A DNA stretch of 64,000 nucleotides from Ornithinimicrobium pratense. GTDB lineage: Bacteria; Actinomycetota; Actinomycetes; Actinomycetales; Dermatophilaceae. Made by a program: the position numbers and the translations under genes. This document shows, piece by piece, positions 31,091 through 39,965 of the stretch. Where the stretch lies: the NCBI RefSeq assembly GCF_008843165.1, contig NZ_CP044427.1, positions 558,001 to 622,000 on the forward strand, given 5' to 3'. Numbering within the stretch: position 1 is the first letter of the stretch; every line of letters starts with the position of its first letter. The notes under the pieces are model-generated. The model saw only the letters and a list, made by a program, of their open reading frames with translations. It did not search any database and was not told the origin of the DNA.

Positions 31091-31926
31091 GATGTCTCCT
31101 TCGACAGCAGCTGGGTCCAGGTCGTGGGCGGGCGCCCGAGCAGGTGGGTCAGGGGTGTCGGGTCCACGGTGAACCCGGTCTGGTCGTAGGCCTCGAACAT
31201 CGCCAGCAGGTCGGTGAGGGCGCAGCCCTGGGTCCGAGCTCCTGGGCCGGACCGCCACTGCTCGATGGTGATGGAGGAGGCCGTCACTGGGCGGCCCAGG
31301 ACCCGGGTCGCGGTGCGGGCCAGGTCCTCGACAGTCAGCTCCTCCGGCCCGCCCAGCACGTGGGTGCTGCCCGGCTCGAGCTGGCCGGACAGCGCGGCCA
31401 CGGCGACCTCGGCGATGTCCCCGAGGTCGACGAGGCTGAAGGGAGCACTCACCCGGTAGGGCACTTCTAGGCGCCCGGCGAGCGCGGCCCCGAGCAGGTT
31501 CTGCTGGTAGGCGCAGGGGCGCAGGACGACCGCCTCGGGCCGCACCCCCCGGAGCACGGTCTCGGCCCGCGCCTTGCGCAGGTGGTGGGCCATCCGGGCG
31601 TCGTGCGGGTCGGCGACCGAGTGGTAGACCACCCGGTCCACCCCCGCCTCGGTCGCGGCCTGGGCGACCAGGTCCACCATCTCCACCTCCGCGGGGTGGA
31701 CGTTCGGCACGATCAGGTATGCGGCCTCGGCGCCGGTCAGCGCGTGGGTCAGGCCGTCTCCGGTCAGGGCGTCCGCCTGGTGCCACTCGACACCGGCGGG
31801 GCCGTCGGCCTGGCCAGGGTGGCGGGTGGTCCCGCGCACGGCCAGCCCCGCGTGCAGGGCCGCCGCAGCGACGGCGCTACCGGTCTTGCCGGTGGCGCCG
31901 AGCACCGCGACGGTCCCTGCACGCAC
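31087..31926 (-). CDS. NmrA-like NAD(P)-binding Rossmann protein
   Basis: This 279-residue protein starts VRAGTVAVLGATGKTGSAVA, an atypical SDR/NmrA nucleotide-binding motif, and has YHSVADPHDARMAHHL and LRPCAYQQNLL, typical of NmrA/HSCARG-type sensors. There is no clear YxxxK catalytic pair, so it may sense NAD(P)H or bind a substrate rather than catalyse. It lies 10 bases after hyuB and overlaps arcC by four bases, placing it firmly inside the catabolic operon. The start is the GTG at 31926. Confidence 0.85.
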   Translation of the reverse strand: MRAGTVAVLGATGKTGSAVAAAALHAGLAVRGTTRHPGQADGPAGVEWHQADALTGDGLTHALTGAEAAYLIVPNVHPAEVEMVDLVAQAATEAGVDRVVYHSVADPHDARMAHHLRKARAETVLRGVRPEAVVLRPCAYQQNLLGAALAGRLEVPYRVSAPFSLVDLGDIAEVAVAALSGQLEPGSTHVLGGPEELTVEDLARTATRVLGRPVTASSITIEQWRSGPGARTQGCALTDLLAMFEAYDQTGFTVDPTPLTHLLGRPPTTWTQLLSKETS

Positions 31927-31936
31927 GGGTCGTCCC

Positions 31937-33832
31937 TCAGAGCCAGTCGACGTCGGCGGACGTCGCGCCGCCGGAGAGACTGGCATAACCCGGGCCCCGG
32001 TCGAAGAACGGCTCCTCGCCGCGCTCGGCACGGATCGTGGCCCGCAGCTCCTCGGTGGCCGCGGTGTCGATGGCCGGCTCGTCCTTGGTGCCGGAGGCGA
32101 CCACGCCGTAGTCCGCGCGGGCGCCGTCGAAGGAGATCTTCCCCCAACGCAGGTCGCGCTCGATCTCATCGACCGGCCGGTCGAGCGGGTCACCCCAACC
32201 GCCACCACCCGTGGTGCGGATGCGGATGACCTCACCGGCCTTGACCTCCTCGGCGTCGACCAGGGCCTCGACCTCGCGCTCGTGCGGACCACCCGGGTCG
32301 ATGGTGACCTGGAAGGGCCGGCCGGCCTTGCCGCCCTTGACGCCCCAGCACGCCAGGATCGACCGGTCGGCGATCGACATGAAGTGGCCGTCCTTGAGCA
32401 TCCGGATGTGCTTCTCATAGCCCAGACCGCCGCGATAGCGACCGGCGCCGCCGGAGTCGACGGCCAGGCCCAGACGCTCGACCAGGAACGGAAAGCGGGA
32501 CTCGGTGAACTCAGTCGGCAGGTTGCGTGACTCGGGCACCACGTGGATGGTGTCCTCGCCATCGGCGTAGTAGCGCCCGCCGGAGCCACCGCCGAGCACC
32601 TCACGCATCAGGTAGTCCTGGCCGTCGCGGTCCTTGCCGTAGACGCCGGTGTAGCGGATCGTCTCCTGGTCGGCGGGCATCCGACCGTCCACCGCCTTGG
32701 CGATCACCCCGGAGAGCACCCCCAGCAGACGCAGGATGACGAAGGTACGGGCATTGGTCGGTGCCGGGAAGATCGGTGTGAGCAACGTGCCCTTCTCCGG
32801 GAACTTCATCTCGATCAACGGCACGATGCCCTCGTTGACGTCCAGCTCGGCCATCCGCTCGGGGGTGTCGGCCAGGTTCCGGAGGATCGGCGCGAGCCAC
32901 TTCTTCAGGAAGTTGCCGTCGGCGTAGTCACCGCAGTGGTTGATCGGGCCCTTGGCCTGCGGCGCGGTGCCGGTGAAGTCGAAGATGAGCTTCGGGCCGC
33001 CGCCCGGCTCGGTGCCGGGGCCACCGGTGCTGGTCTTGGTCAGGGTGATCCGCTGGGTGTGCAGCCTGGGCTCGTCCACCCCGTCGTGCTCGGCGTAGTC
33101 CTCCCACACGTACTCGCCGTCGGGGATCTTGGACAGGATCTCCCGGCGGTAGGTTTCAGTCGTCTTGTCCAGGATCGCCTGGAAGGCGGCCTCGATCGGC
33201 TCCCGGCCGTAGCGCCCGAAGAGCTCGGTGATGCGCTTGGCGCCCATCAGGCAGGCCGAGCACTCGGCGTCCAGGTCGGCGGCCAGGGAGTCGGGCATGC
33301 GGGAGTTGCGGGTCATGATCCGCAAGGCGGCGCGGTTGGGCACGCCCTGGTCCCACAGCTTGATCGGAGGGACCATGAGGCCCTCCTCGAAGACGCTGGT
33401 GGCGGTCGAGGGCATCGAGCCCGGCGTCGCGCCGCCGATGTCGTCGTGGTGCCCAAAGGCCTGCACGAAGGCGACGACCTCGCCCTCGAAGAAGACCGGC
33501 ACGGTCACGCACAGGTCCGGCAGGTGGCCAATGCCGCCCTCGGACTCGTAGACGTCGTTGTGGAAGAAGACGTCGCCGGGGCGCATGGTCTCCAGCGGGA
33601 AGTCCCGCACGACCGGCTGCACCAGGGCGCTGTAGGAACGACCGGTGAGCTTGCGCATCTGCCAGTCGTAGATGCCGGCGCGGAAGTCGTGGGCGTCGCG
33701 GATCATCGGGCTGCGGGAGGTACGGCCGATGGCGGTCTCGACCTCCTGCTCGACCGAGGCCAGGGTGCCCTCGATGATCTCGACCAGGATGGGGTCGACG
33801 ACGGTGGTGGCGGGGGTGGTGGTGCTGCTCAT
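31937..33832 (-). CDS. hyuB: Hydantoinase/oxoprolinase subunit B (HyuB-like)
   Basis: This 631-residue protein is the B subunit of the ATP-dependent hydantoinase/5-oxoprolinase/acetone carboxylase superfamily. Characteristic stretches are PGDVFFHNDVYESEGGIGHL, VAFVQAFGHHDDIGG, RNSRMPDSLAADL and TGTAPQAKGPINH, with GGGSGGRYYADGED further on. With HyuA it normally opens cyclic amides such as N-methylhydantoin or 5-oxoproline at the cost of ATP. The ATG overlaps the hyuA stop (ATGA). Neighbours (Mo hydroxylase, carbamate kinase) favour an N-heterocycle substrate over 5-oxoproline. Confidence 0.93.
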   Translation of the reverse strand: MSSTTTPATTVVDPILVEIIEGTLASVEQEVETAIGRTSRSPMIRDAHDFRAGIYDWQMRKLTGRSYSALVQPVVRDFPLETMRPGDVFFHNDVYESEGGIGHLPDLCVTVPVFFEGEVVAFVQAFGHHDDIGGATPGSMPSTATSVFEEGLMVPPIKLWDQGVPNRAALRIMTRNSRMPDSLAADLDAECSACLMGAKRITELFGRYGREPIEAAFQAILDKTTETYRREILSKIPDGEYVWEDYAEHDGVDEPRLHTQRITLTKTSTGGPGTEPGGGPKLIFDFTGTAPQAKGPINHCGDYADGNFLKKWLAPILRNLADTPERMAELDVNEGIVPLIEMKFPEKGTLLTPIFPAPTNARTFVILRLLGVLSGVIAKAVDGRMPADQETIRYTGVYGKDRDGQDYLMREVLGGGSGGRYYADGEDTIHVVPESRNLPTEFTESRFPFLVERLGLAVDSGGAGRYRGGLGYEKHIRMLKDGHFMSIADRSILACWGVKGGKAGRPFQVTIDPGGPHEREVEALVDAEEVKAGEVIRIRTTGGGGWGDPLDRPVDEIERDLRWGKISFDGARADYGVVASGTKDEPAIDTAATEELRATIRAERGEEPFFDRGPGYASLSGGATSADVDWL

Positions 33833-36042
33833 GCGTAGCTCTCCTCGTTCTGCGCGGAGGCGGACTGGATGACGGGCACGTCGTCGGTCAGCTCACGGGA
33901 GGCGACCGTGTCCGGCTTGGTGATGACCAGGTTGCCCCAGGGGTCGACCTTGACGGTGAAGCCCGGGTGGACGGGGATGGTCGAGCCGAACTCCTCGATG
34001 ATCGCCGGCCCCTCGACGGTGTCGCCGCCCCGCAGGTCGGGCCGCCAGAAGACGGGGGTGTCGACATAGTCCGCGTCCGCGTCGAAGCAGACGGGGCGCA
34101 CGGAGGTGCAGGCCCGCTCCGGGCTGCCGTCGCCCTCGGCGATGGTCGGCAGCTCCGGCCGGGTGATCGGGCCGATGCCGGTGACGCGCAGGTTGACCCA
34201 CTCCACCGGCTGGGTGTCATCACCGCGGAAGTCGTAGCCGTACAGGGCCCGGTGGGCCTCGTGGAAGGCGTCCGCGACCGTCTCGGCGGCGGCGGCGTCC
34301 AGGTCGCCCTCCGGCACCGACACGCGGACCTCGAAGGCCTGGCCGACGTAGCGCAGGTCGGCGCTGCGCTGGTACTGGTGCTGCTCAGGGGTGAAGCCCT
34401 CGATGTCCAGCGCGTGTGCCGCGCGCTCGGTCAGCTCGGTGTAGGCCTGCTGCAGGGCACCCAGGTCGAGTGCGGCGTGCTTGGCGACCATGGTCTGCAC
34501 GTAGTCGTTCTTGACGTCGACAGTGAGCAGGCCGAAGGCGGAGACGTTGCCCGGGTTCAGCGGGACGATGACCCCGGCCAGATCGAGGATGTCGACGAGC
34601 CGGCAGGCCAGCAGCGAGCCGGAGCCACCGAAGGTGGCCAGCATGAACTCGCGCACGTCCAGGCCGCGCTTGACGGAGACCTGCCGCAGCGCGTTGGCCT
34701 GGTTCCAGGCGCTGATCTCCAGGATGCCCGCGGCGGCGTGCTCGATGCTGAGGTCGAGCTGCTGCGCCAGGCGCTCCAGACCGGCGCGGGAGGCGTCCGC
34801 GTCGAGCGGGATCTCGCCACCGAGCAGGTGGGCCGGGATGCGACCGAGCAGCAGGTGGGCGTCGGTGATGGTGGGGGCGCCGTCGGCGCCCCCGTTGCCG
34901 TAGCACAGCGGGCCTGGGTCCGCACCGGCCGAGTGCGGCCCGACCTTGAGCGATCCCTCCGGGGAGATCCAGGCGATGGACCCACCGCCGGCTCCCACCG
35001 TGACCACGTCGATCATCGGGATCTTGGAGGGGTAGGCACCCACGGTGCCCTCGGTGGTCAGGGTCGGCTCGCCGTTCAGCGCCACGCAGACGTCGGTCGA
35101 CGTGCCTCCACCGTCGCAGGTGAGCACGCGGTCGAAGCCGGCCTTGCCGGCGATGAGCGCGGCCCCCAGGGCGCCAGCGGCGGGGCCGGAGAGCACGGTG
35201 GTGATGGGCTGGTGCACGACCTCATCGGCCGACAGCACGCCACCGTTGGACTTCATGATGTAGAACGGCATCGCACGGGGGGCTGCGCCCCCCGTGGACC
35301 CCCCGGCCTCAGCGTGACCACCCTCGGTGTAGCTGTGCAGGCGCTCGGAGATGTTGGTGACGTAGGCGCTGACCTTCGGCTTCACGGCCGCGTCCACCAG
35401 GGTGGTCATCGAGCGCTCGTACTCGCGGTACTCGCGCAGCACCTCGCTGGAGAGGGAGACCACCACGCCGGGATACTCCTCCTCAAGGATGGCCCGCATC
35501 GCCTGCTCGTGCGCGGGGTTGGCGTAGGCGTGCAGGAAGTTCACCGCCATGGTGGTGATCCCGCGCTCCTTGAACCAGCGGGCGACCTGACGGGCCCCCT
35601 CGACGTCGAAGGGGCGGACCTCGTTGCCCTCGAAGTCCATCCGGCCACCGACGGTCTTGACCAGGTCGGCGGGGGTGATGCGGCTCGGCTTGACCCAGAA
35701 GTAGGAGTTGCCGTAGCCGTTCGGGACGGTCTGGCGAGCAATCTCGAGAACGAACTCATAGCCCTCGGTGGTGATGAAGCCGACCGGTTCAACCTTGCCC
35801 TCGAGCAGCTGGTTCGTGGCGACCGTGGTGCCGTGCGAGACCGCGGTGATGTCACTTCCTGAGGCCTCGAGCAGGTCCAGGACCTTGTCGATGCCGTTGA
35901 TGAACCCGTCAGCCGGGTTGCTCGGCGTGGACGGGGTCTTGGTGGTGGTGATCGTGCCGGCGTCCTCGTCGAAGGCGACGACGTCGGTGAACGTGCCACC
36001 GGTGTCGATGCCGATCCGGATTCGGCGGTGCGTGTTGCTCAT
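33829..36042 (-). CDS. hyuA: Hydantoinase/oxoprolinase subunit A (HyuA-like)
   Basis: This 737-residue protein begins RIRIGIDTGGTFTDVVAFDE, the phosphate-1 motif of the ASKHA-type ATPase, followed by VSHGTTVATNQLLEG, LQTGGVLSADEV-like NGGVLSADEVVHQP and LTCDGGGTSTDVCVAL. Size and order match HyuA. It supplies the ATP-binding, substrate-phosphorylating half of the HyuAB enzyme. A gap of 177 bases separates it from the upstream coxG, larger than other spacings in the operon, so an internal promoter is possible. The exact substrate cannot be inferred from sequence alone. Confidence 0.93.
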   Translation of the reverse strand: MSNTHRRIRIGIDTGGTFTDVVAFDEDAGTITTTKTPSTPSNPADGFINGIDKVLDLLEASGSDITAVSHGTTVATNQLLEGKVEPVGFITTEGYEFVLEIARQTVPNGYGNSYFWVKPSRITPADLVKTVGGRMDFEGNEVRPFDVEGARQVARWFKERGITTMAVNFLHAYANPAHEQAMRAILEEEYPGVVVSLSSEVLREYREYERSMTTLVDAAVKPKVSAYVTNISERLHSYTEGGHAEAGGSTGGAAPRAMPFYIMKSNGGVLSADEVVHQPITTVLSGPAAGALGAALIAGKAGFDRVLTCDGGGTSTDVCVALNGEPTLTTEGTVGAYPSKIPMIDVVTVGAGGGSIAWISPEGSLKVGPHSAGADPGPLCYGNGGADGAPTITDAHLLLGRIPAHLLGGEIPLDADASRAGLERLAQQLDLSIEHAAAGILEISAWNQANALRQVSVKRGLDVREFMLATFGGSGSLLACRLVDILDLAGVIVPLNPGNVSAFGLLTVDVKNDYVQTMVAKHAALDLGALQQAYTELTERAAHALDIEGFTPEQHQYQRSADLRYVGQAFEVRVSVPEGDLDAAAAETVADAFHEAHRALYGYDFRGDDTQPVEWVNLRVTGIGPITRPELPTIAEGDGSPERACTSVRPVCFDADADYVDTPVFWRPDLRGGDTVEGPAIIEEFGSTIPVHPGFTVKVDPWGNLVITKPDTVASRELTDDVPVIQSASAQNEESYA

Positions 36043-36219
36043 CCAGCTTCCCTTCGGGCCTGTTGCGGGGGTTGGCCTGCGCGTGGCCGGACGGAAACAG
36101 GGTCCAGCGCCCGGCCACGCGCCTTTGATTCAAGCCGGTTAACCTGCCCCCTTCGTCGTCAAGATATGACGACGGCCGACGAGACCTTCAGCGGATGTTG
36201 CTAGATGGTGCGCGGGCGC

Positions 36220-36905
36220 TCAGCGACGCCTGAGGCGAGCCCCCACCGCGACCCCGACGAGGGCGACCGCGGCCCCGGTCAACATCGGCAGGAGCTGCCC
36301 GGGGGCCGAGGGGATCGCCCCGCCGGGGGAGGGCAGGGACGGGCGCGGTGCCCCCGCGCCGGCCCGGGGAGTGCCGGTCTGCCCGGCAGGCTGCACTCCG
36401 GCCCCGTGATCACCGGTCGCGTCGCCGCCGGCCAGCTCTTCGTCCCCTCCTGCCGCGGTCTGGGAGCCGGCGGCCAGATCCTTGTCGATGTTGGTGAAGA
36501 ACTGGGTGGCCAGGCGCTTGGCGACGCCCGAGAGCATCCGCTGGCCGACCCCGCCCACCGGCCCCCGACCACCGCGTCGGCCGTCCAGTCCAGATCGGTC
36601 CCGCCGTCCTCGGCGGGGGAGAGGCGCACGTGCACATCGGCGTCGACCGTGCCCGGCCCACCGCTGCCGGACAGGGAGAGCACGAAGCTCTCCGGCTCCT
36701 GCTCCTGGCTGAAGGTGGCGAAGCCGTCGTAGCTGCCCTTGATCGCGGCGACCCCGGCGACCACGGTCATCGCGAAGCGCCCGGGTTCCACCTCGCGCAG
36801 GCTCTGGGCGCCGGGCAGCGAACGCTCCAGCACCCCCGCGTCGTGGAAGGCGGCCCAGGCGGTCTGGGGGTCGACGGACAGGTGGTTGCGGCCGGTGATC
36901 TGCAT
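36220..36905 (-). pseudogene. coxG: CoxG-like SRPBCC protein with C-terminal membrane tail, broken by a one-base deletion
   Basis: The start MQITGRNHLSVDPQTAWAAF and VLERSLPGAQSLREVEPGRF match the CoxG/SRPBCC family found with molybdenum hydroxylases. The frame shifts at the five-C run 36562-36566 (G run in the gene); one more base joins TADAVVGG to PVGGVGQRMLSGVAKRLA, and the protein ends with a hydrophobic tail (LLPMLTGAAVALVGVAVGA) and RRR. Restored length is about 229 residues. CoxG recruits CO dehydrogenase to the membrane in Oligotropha, and the tail fits a membrane anchor for this hydroxylase. Start 14 bases after coxL. Confidence 0.85.
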
Positions 36906-36918
36906 GTCAGGCTCTCCT

Positions 36919-39318
36919 TCAGGAGGGGTCGGTGGTATCGCTGGCGTGCTGCTTGCGCAGCTCCCACAGCTCGGGCGGCGAGATCGGCATACGCCGGATC
37001 GGGAACCCCTCGGCATCCTCGACCGCTGAGGCGATCGCCGCCGAGGTCGGGATCGTGCCGGCCTCGCCGGCACCCTTGATGCCCAGCGGGTTCAGCGGGC
37101 TGGGGGTCTCCAGGTGGTCGGTCTCGATGTGCGGGACCTCCGTGGCGAAGGGCATGAGGAAGTCCATGAACGAGGCGTTGAGCAGCTGCCCGTCGGCGTC
37201 GTAGGCGAGGCGCTCGTAGAGGGCGCCGCCGATGCCTTGGGCTACCCCGCCGTGGACCTGCCCCTCGACGATCATCGGGTTGAGCATCGGCCCGCAGTCG
37301 TGGACCACGCAGTAGCGCAGCACGGTGATGTCGGCGGTGTCGGGGTCGGTCTCGACGACGGCGGCGTGCATGCCGTTGGCGAACGTGGTCCGCACCGGGG
37401 AGAAGAAGTCGCTGCCTTCCAGGCCGGGGTGCTCCGCGTCGCCGATAGGCGGTTTGCTCTCATCGCTCTTGCCGCCGAACTGGGTCGCCGCCCGAGCCGT
37501 CTCGTCGAAGGCATAGCGCAACGGGTTGGCCAGCACGGCCACCATCGGCAGCGGGATCTGGCTCTTCGGCGCACCCTTGACCCGGACGATGCCGTCGACG
37601 ATCTCCAGGTCGTCGGGGTTGGCCTCCAGGGCGTCGGCCGCGATGCGCAGCGCCTGCTCCTTGACCTTGCGGGCCGTCAACAGCAGCGCGTTGCCGCTCA
37701 TCACGGCGCCGCGCGAGCCCCAGGTGCCGACCGAGTAGGCCATCCGCCGGGTGTCACCGGTGGTGACGTGCACGTCCTCGACCTTGACGCCGAGCTCGTC
37801 GGCGACAATCTGAGCAAAGACGGTGGCATGGCCCTGCCCCTGGGTGGTCAGCCCGGTGGAGACGTTGACCCGGCCGTTGGTCTCGACCTCGATGTGCCCG
37901 CCCTCATACGGGCCGGCCCCGGTCCCCTCGACGTAGCACGCCATACCGATGCCGACCCGCCGCCCCTCGGCGCGGGCCTGCTCGCGGTAGTCCTCGAAGT
38001 CCTCCCAGCCGACCAGCTCCTTGAGCTTCTCCAGGCTGGCCGGGAAGTCCCCGGAGTCGTAGATGCCCATCCGGCCGTCCTGGAGCACCATGCCCAGGTC
38101 CCAGGGCATCTGCTCAGGCTGGACGAAGTTGACCGAGCGCACCTTGGTGCGGTCCTTGTCCAGGTGCCGGGCGATGGCATCCATGGTGCGTTCCATCAGG
38201 TATGCAGCCTGGGGTCGGCCGGCGCCGCGGTAGGGGGTGACGATGACCGTATTGGTGTAGAGCGAGGTGAAGGTCACCGAGAAGTGACGCATCCGGTAGG
38301 GACCGGGGATGTGGGTGGCCGTGTTGAGGGGGACGATGACGCCGTAGGGCAGGTAGGCCCCGTGGTCGTGCCAGACCTGGGCCTGCATGCCCAGGATCTG
38401 GCCGTCGTCGTCGAAACCGACCCGCACGTGCTGCAGCTGCTGGCGCTCGTGCGCGGACGAGATGAAGTGCTCCCGCCGGTCCTCGACCCACTTGATCTTG
38501 GCCTGCATGCGCATCGCCGCCGCCGCCACCGCGACGTCCTCGGGCCAGGGGTGGTTGATCTTCACGCCGAACCCGCCACCGACGTCGGGGGCGATCACCT
38601 CCACGGCGGACAGGGGCAGGCCGAGCTTGGCGGCCAGGGCTGCCCGCAGCCCGGTGGAGGTCTGGGTGGAGGCGTGCACCTTCAGCCGCCCCTCCTCGGC
38701 GTCCCAGCGGGCCAGGATCCCCTTGCCCTCCATCGGCATGCAGGCGCTGCGCTCGATGTCGAGATCCAGCTCCAGCACGTGAGGGGCCGCGTCGATCTGA
38801 CCGGCGGCGTCACCGAGGTGCTGCTCGAAGTAGGCGCCGACGTTGCCCGGGGCTTCCTCGTGCACCAGGCGCTCCGCGGCCCGGGCGGCCTCCACGCCGA
38901 CGACGGCCGGCAGCGGCTCGTAGCTCACCCGCACCCGCTGCGCCGCGTCCTCGGCCAGGTAACGGTCCTGGGCGACGACCATGACGATGGGCTGGCCGAC
39001 GTGGTGCACGCGGTCCTTGGCCAGCGCGTAACCGGTCACCGGGTGCTCGATGCTCGGGTGCGGCAGCAACATCGGCAGCGGCTCGGCCGCCGAGCCGGTC
39101 CCCTCCAGGTCCTCCCACGTCCACACCGCGACGACGCCGTCCACGTCGATGGCGCCGGAGGTGTCGATGTCGACGACCTTGGCGTGCCCGTGCGGGCTGC
39201 GCACGAAGGCGGCGGCCAGGGCGTCGTGCCCGAGGTCGTCGAGGTAGCGGCCGTCCCCGCGGACCAGCCGTGGGTCCTCGCGGCGCTGGACGGATGATCC
39301 GACGGTGCGGGTGCTCAT
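36919..39318 (-). CDS. coxL: Molybdenum hydroxylase large subunit, CoxL form-II-like, substrate probably an N-heterocycle
   Basis: This 799-residue protein has the xanthine-dehydrogenase-family aldehyde oxidase architecture: REDPRLVRGDGRYLDD at the start, VGGGFGVKIN binding the molybdopterin, and the catalytic Glu in KGAGEAGTI near residue 750. The active-site loop near residue 360 reads PYRGAGRP. True CO dehydrogenases (form I) carry AYxCSFR, so the key cysteine is missing and CO oxidation is unlikely. The substrate must be guessed from neighbours: a uracil-type permease and a barbiturase-like enzyme suggest hydroxylation of a pyrimidine ring. Overlaps coxS by four bases. Confidence 0.92.
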   Translation of the reverse strand: MSTRTVGSSVQRREDPRLVRGDGRYLDDLGHDALAAAFVRSPHGHAKVVDIDTSGAIDVDGVVAVWTWEDLEGTGSAAEPLPMLLPHPSIEHPVTGYALAKDRVHHVGQPIVMVVAQDRYLAEDAAQRVRVSYEPLPAVVGVEAARAAERLVHEEAPGNVGAYFEQHLGDAAGQIDAAPHVLELDLDIERSACMPMEGKGILARWDAEEGRLKVHASTQTSTGLRAALAAKLGLPLSAVEVIAPDVGGGFGVKINHPWPEDVAVAAAAMRMQAKIKWVEDRREHFISSAHERQQLQHVRVGFDDDGQILGMQAQVWHDHGAYLPYGVIVPLNTATHIPGPYRMRHFSVTFTSLYTNTVIVTPYRGAGRPQAAYLMERTMDAIARHLDKDRTKVRSVNFVQPEQMPWDLGMVLQDGRMGIYDSGDFPASLEKLKELVGWEDFEDYREQARAEGRRVGIGMACYVEGTGAGPYEGGHIEVETNGRVNVSTGLTTQGQGHATVFAQIVADELGVKVEDVHVTTGDTRRMAYSVGTWGSRGAVMSGNALLLTARKVKEQALRIAADALEANPDDLEIVDGIVRVKGAPKSQIPLPMVAVLANPLRYAFDETARAATQFGGKSDESKPPIGDAEHPGLEGSDFFSPVRTTFANGMHAAVVETDPDTADITVLRYCVVHDCGPMLNPMIVEGQVHGGVAQGIGGALYERLAYDADGQLLNASFMDFLMPFATEVPHIETDHLETPSPLNPLGIKGAGEAGTIPTSAAIASAVEDAEGFPIRRMPISPPELWELRKQHASDTTDPS

Positions 39319-39965
39319 CGCTGCTCCTGCCTCTCGGTCGGCGCTGCTGGTGTCTGCGTGCCGTCCGGCGGTGCCTGCTCACCGCGGCGCAGCTCGGCGG
39401 CGCGGCAGACGGCCTTGACGATGTTCTGGTAGCCGGTGCACCGGCACAGGTTGCCGCCGATAGCCTCCCGCGCCTCCTCCGGGGTGGGGTCCGGGTTCTC
39501 GTCCAGGTAGGCGGTGATGGTCGTGAGGAAACCGGGGGTGCAGAAACCGCACTGCAGGCCATGGCACTCCACGAACGCCTGCTGAACCGGCCCGAGCTCC
39601 CCGTCCGGGGTGCTCAGGCCCTCGACCGTGGTGATCTGGTGACCTTGCGCGGTCGCGGCGAACATCAGGCAGGCGCGGGCCGGCTGGCCGTCGAGCAGCA
39701 CCGTGCACGCGCCGCAGACACCGTGCTCGCAGCCGACGTGGGTGCCGGTCAGGCCGAGGTCGTGGCGCAGCGCATCGGAGAGCAGTCGACGGCCGGGCAC
39801 ACGAATATGCTGCTCGGCGCCGTTGACCCGCAGGTAGACGTCGAGCAGCTCCTCGGGCTGGGCGGCGCCGCCGGCGGGGTCGAACGAGGCGCGGGGCACG
39901 GTGGTGACGATCGTGCCGCGCACGCTCTTGGGCTCGGGCTGCTGGGCGTCGGGGGTGCTGCTCAT
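39315..39965 (-). CDS. coxS: Molybdenum hydroxylase small [2Fe-2S] subunit
   Basis: This 216-residue protein carries two iron-sulfur clusters. The plant-ferredoxin-type cluster uses GCEHGVCGACTVLLDG with a fourth cysteine in RACLM; the second uses CGFCTPGF and CRCTGYQNIV. An N-terminal extension of about 45 residues and a Pro/Gln-rich tail lie outside the core. It passes electrons from the molybdenum centre to the FAD subunit. Start overlaps coxM's stop (ATGA), and its own stop overlaps coxL's start. Confidence 0.95.
   Translation of the reverse strand: MSSTPDAQQPEPKSVRGTIVTTVPRASFDPAGGAAQPEELLDVYLRVNGAEQHIRVPGRRLLSDALRHDLGLTGTHVGCEHGVCGACTVLLDGQPARACLMFAATAQGHQITTVEGLSTPDGELGPVQQAFVECHGLQCGFCTPGFLTTITAYLDENPDPTPEEAREAIGGNLCRCTGYQNIVKAVCRAAELRRGEQAPPDGTQTPAAPTERQEQR

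Noticed and set aside
36919..39318. Calling CoxL an aerobic carbon monoxide dehydrogenase
   Set aside because: The active-site loop lacks the CO-specific cysteine motif and the neighbours point to N-heterocycle catabolism.
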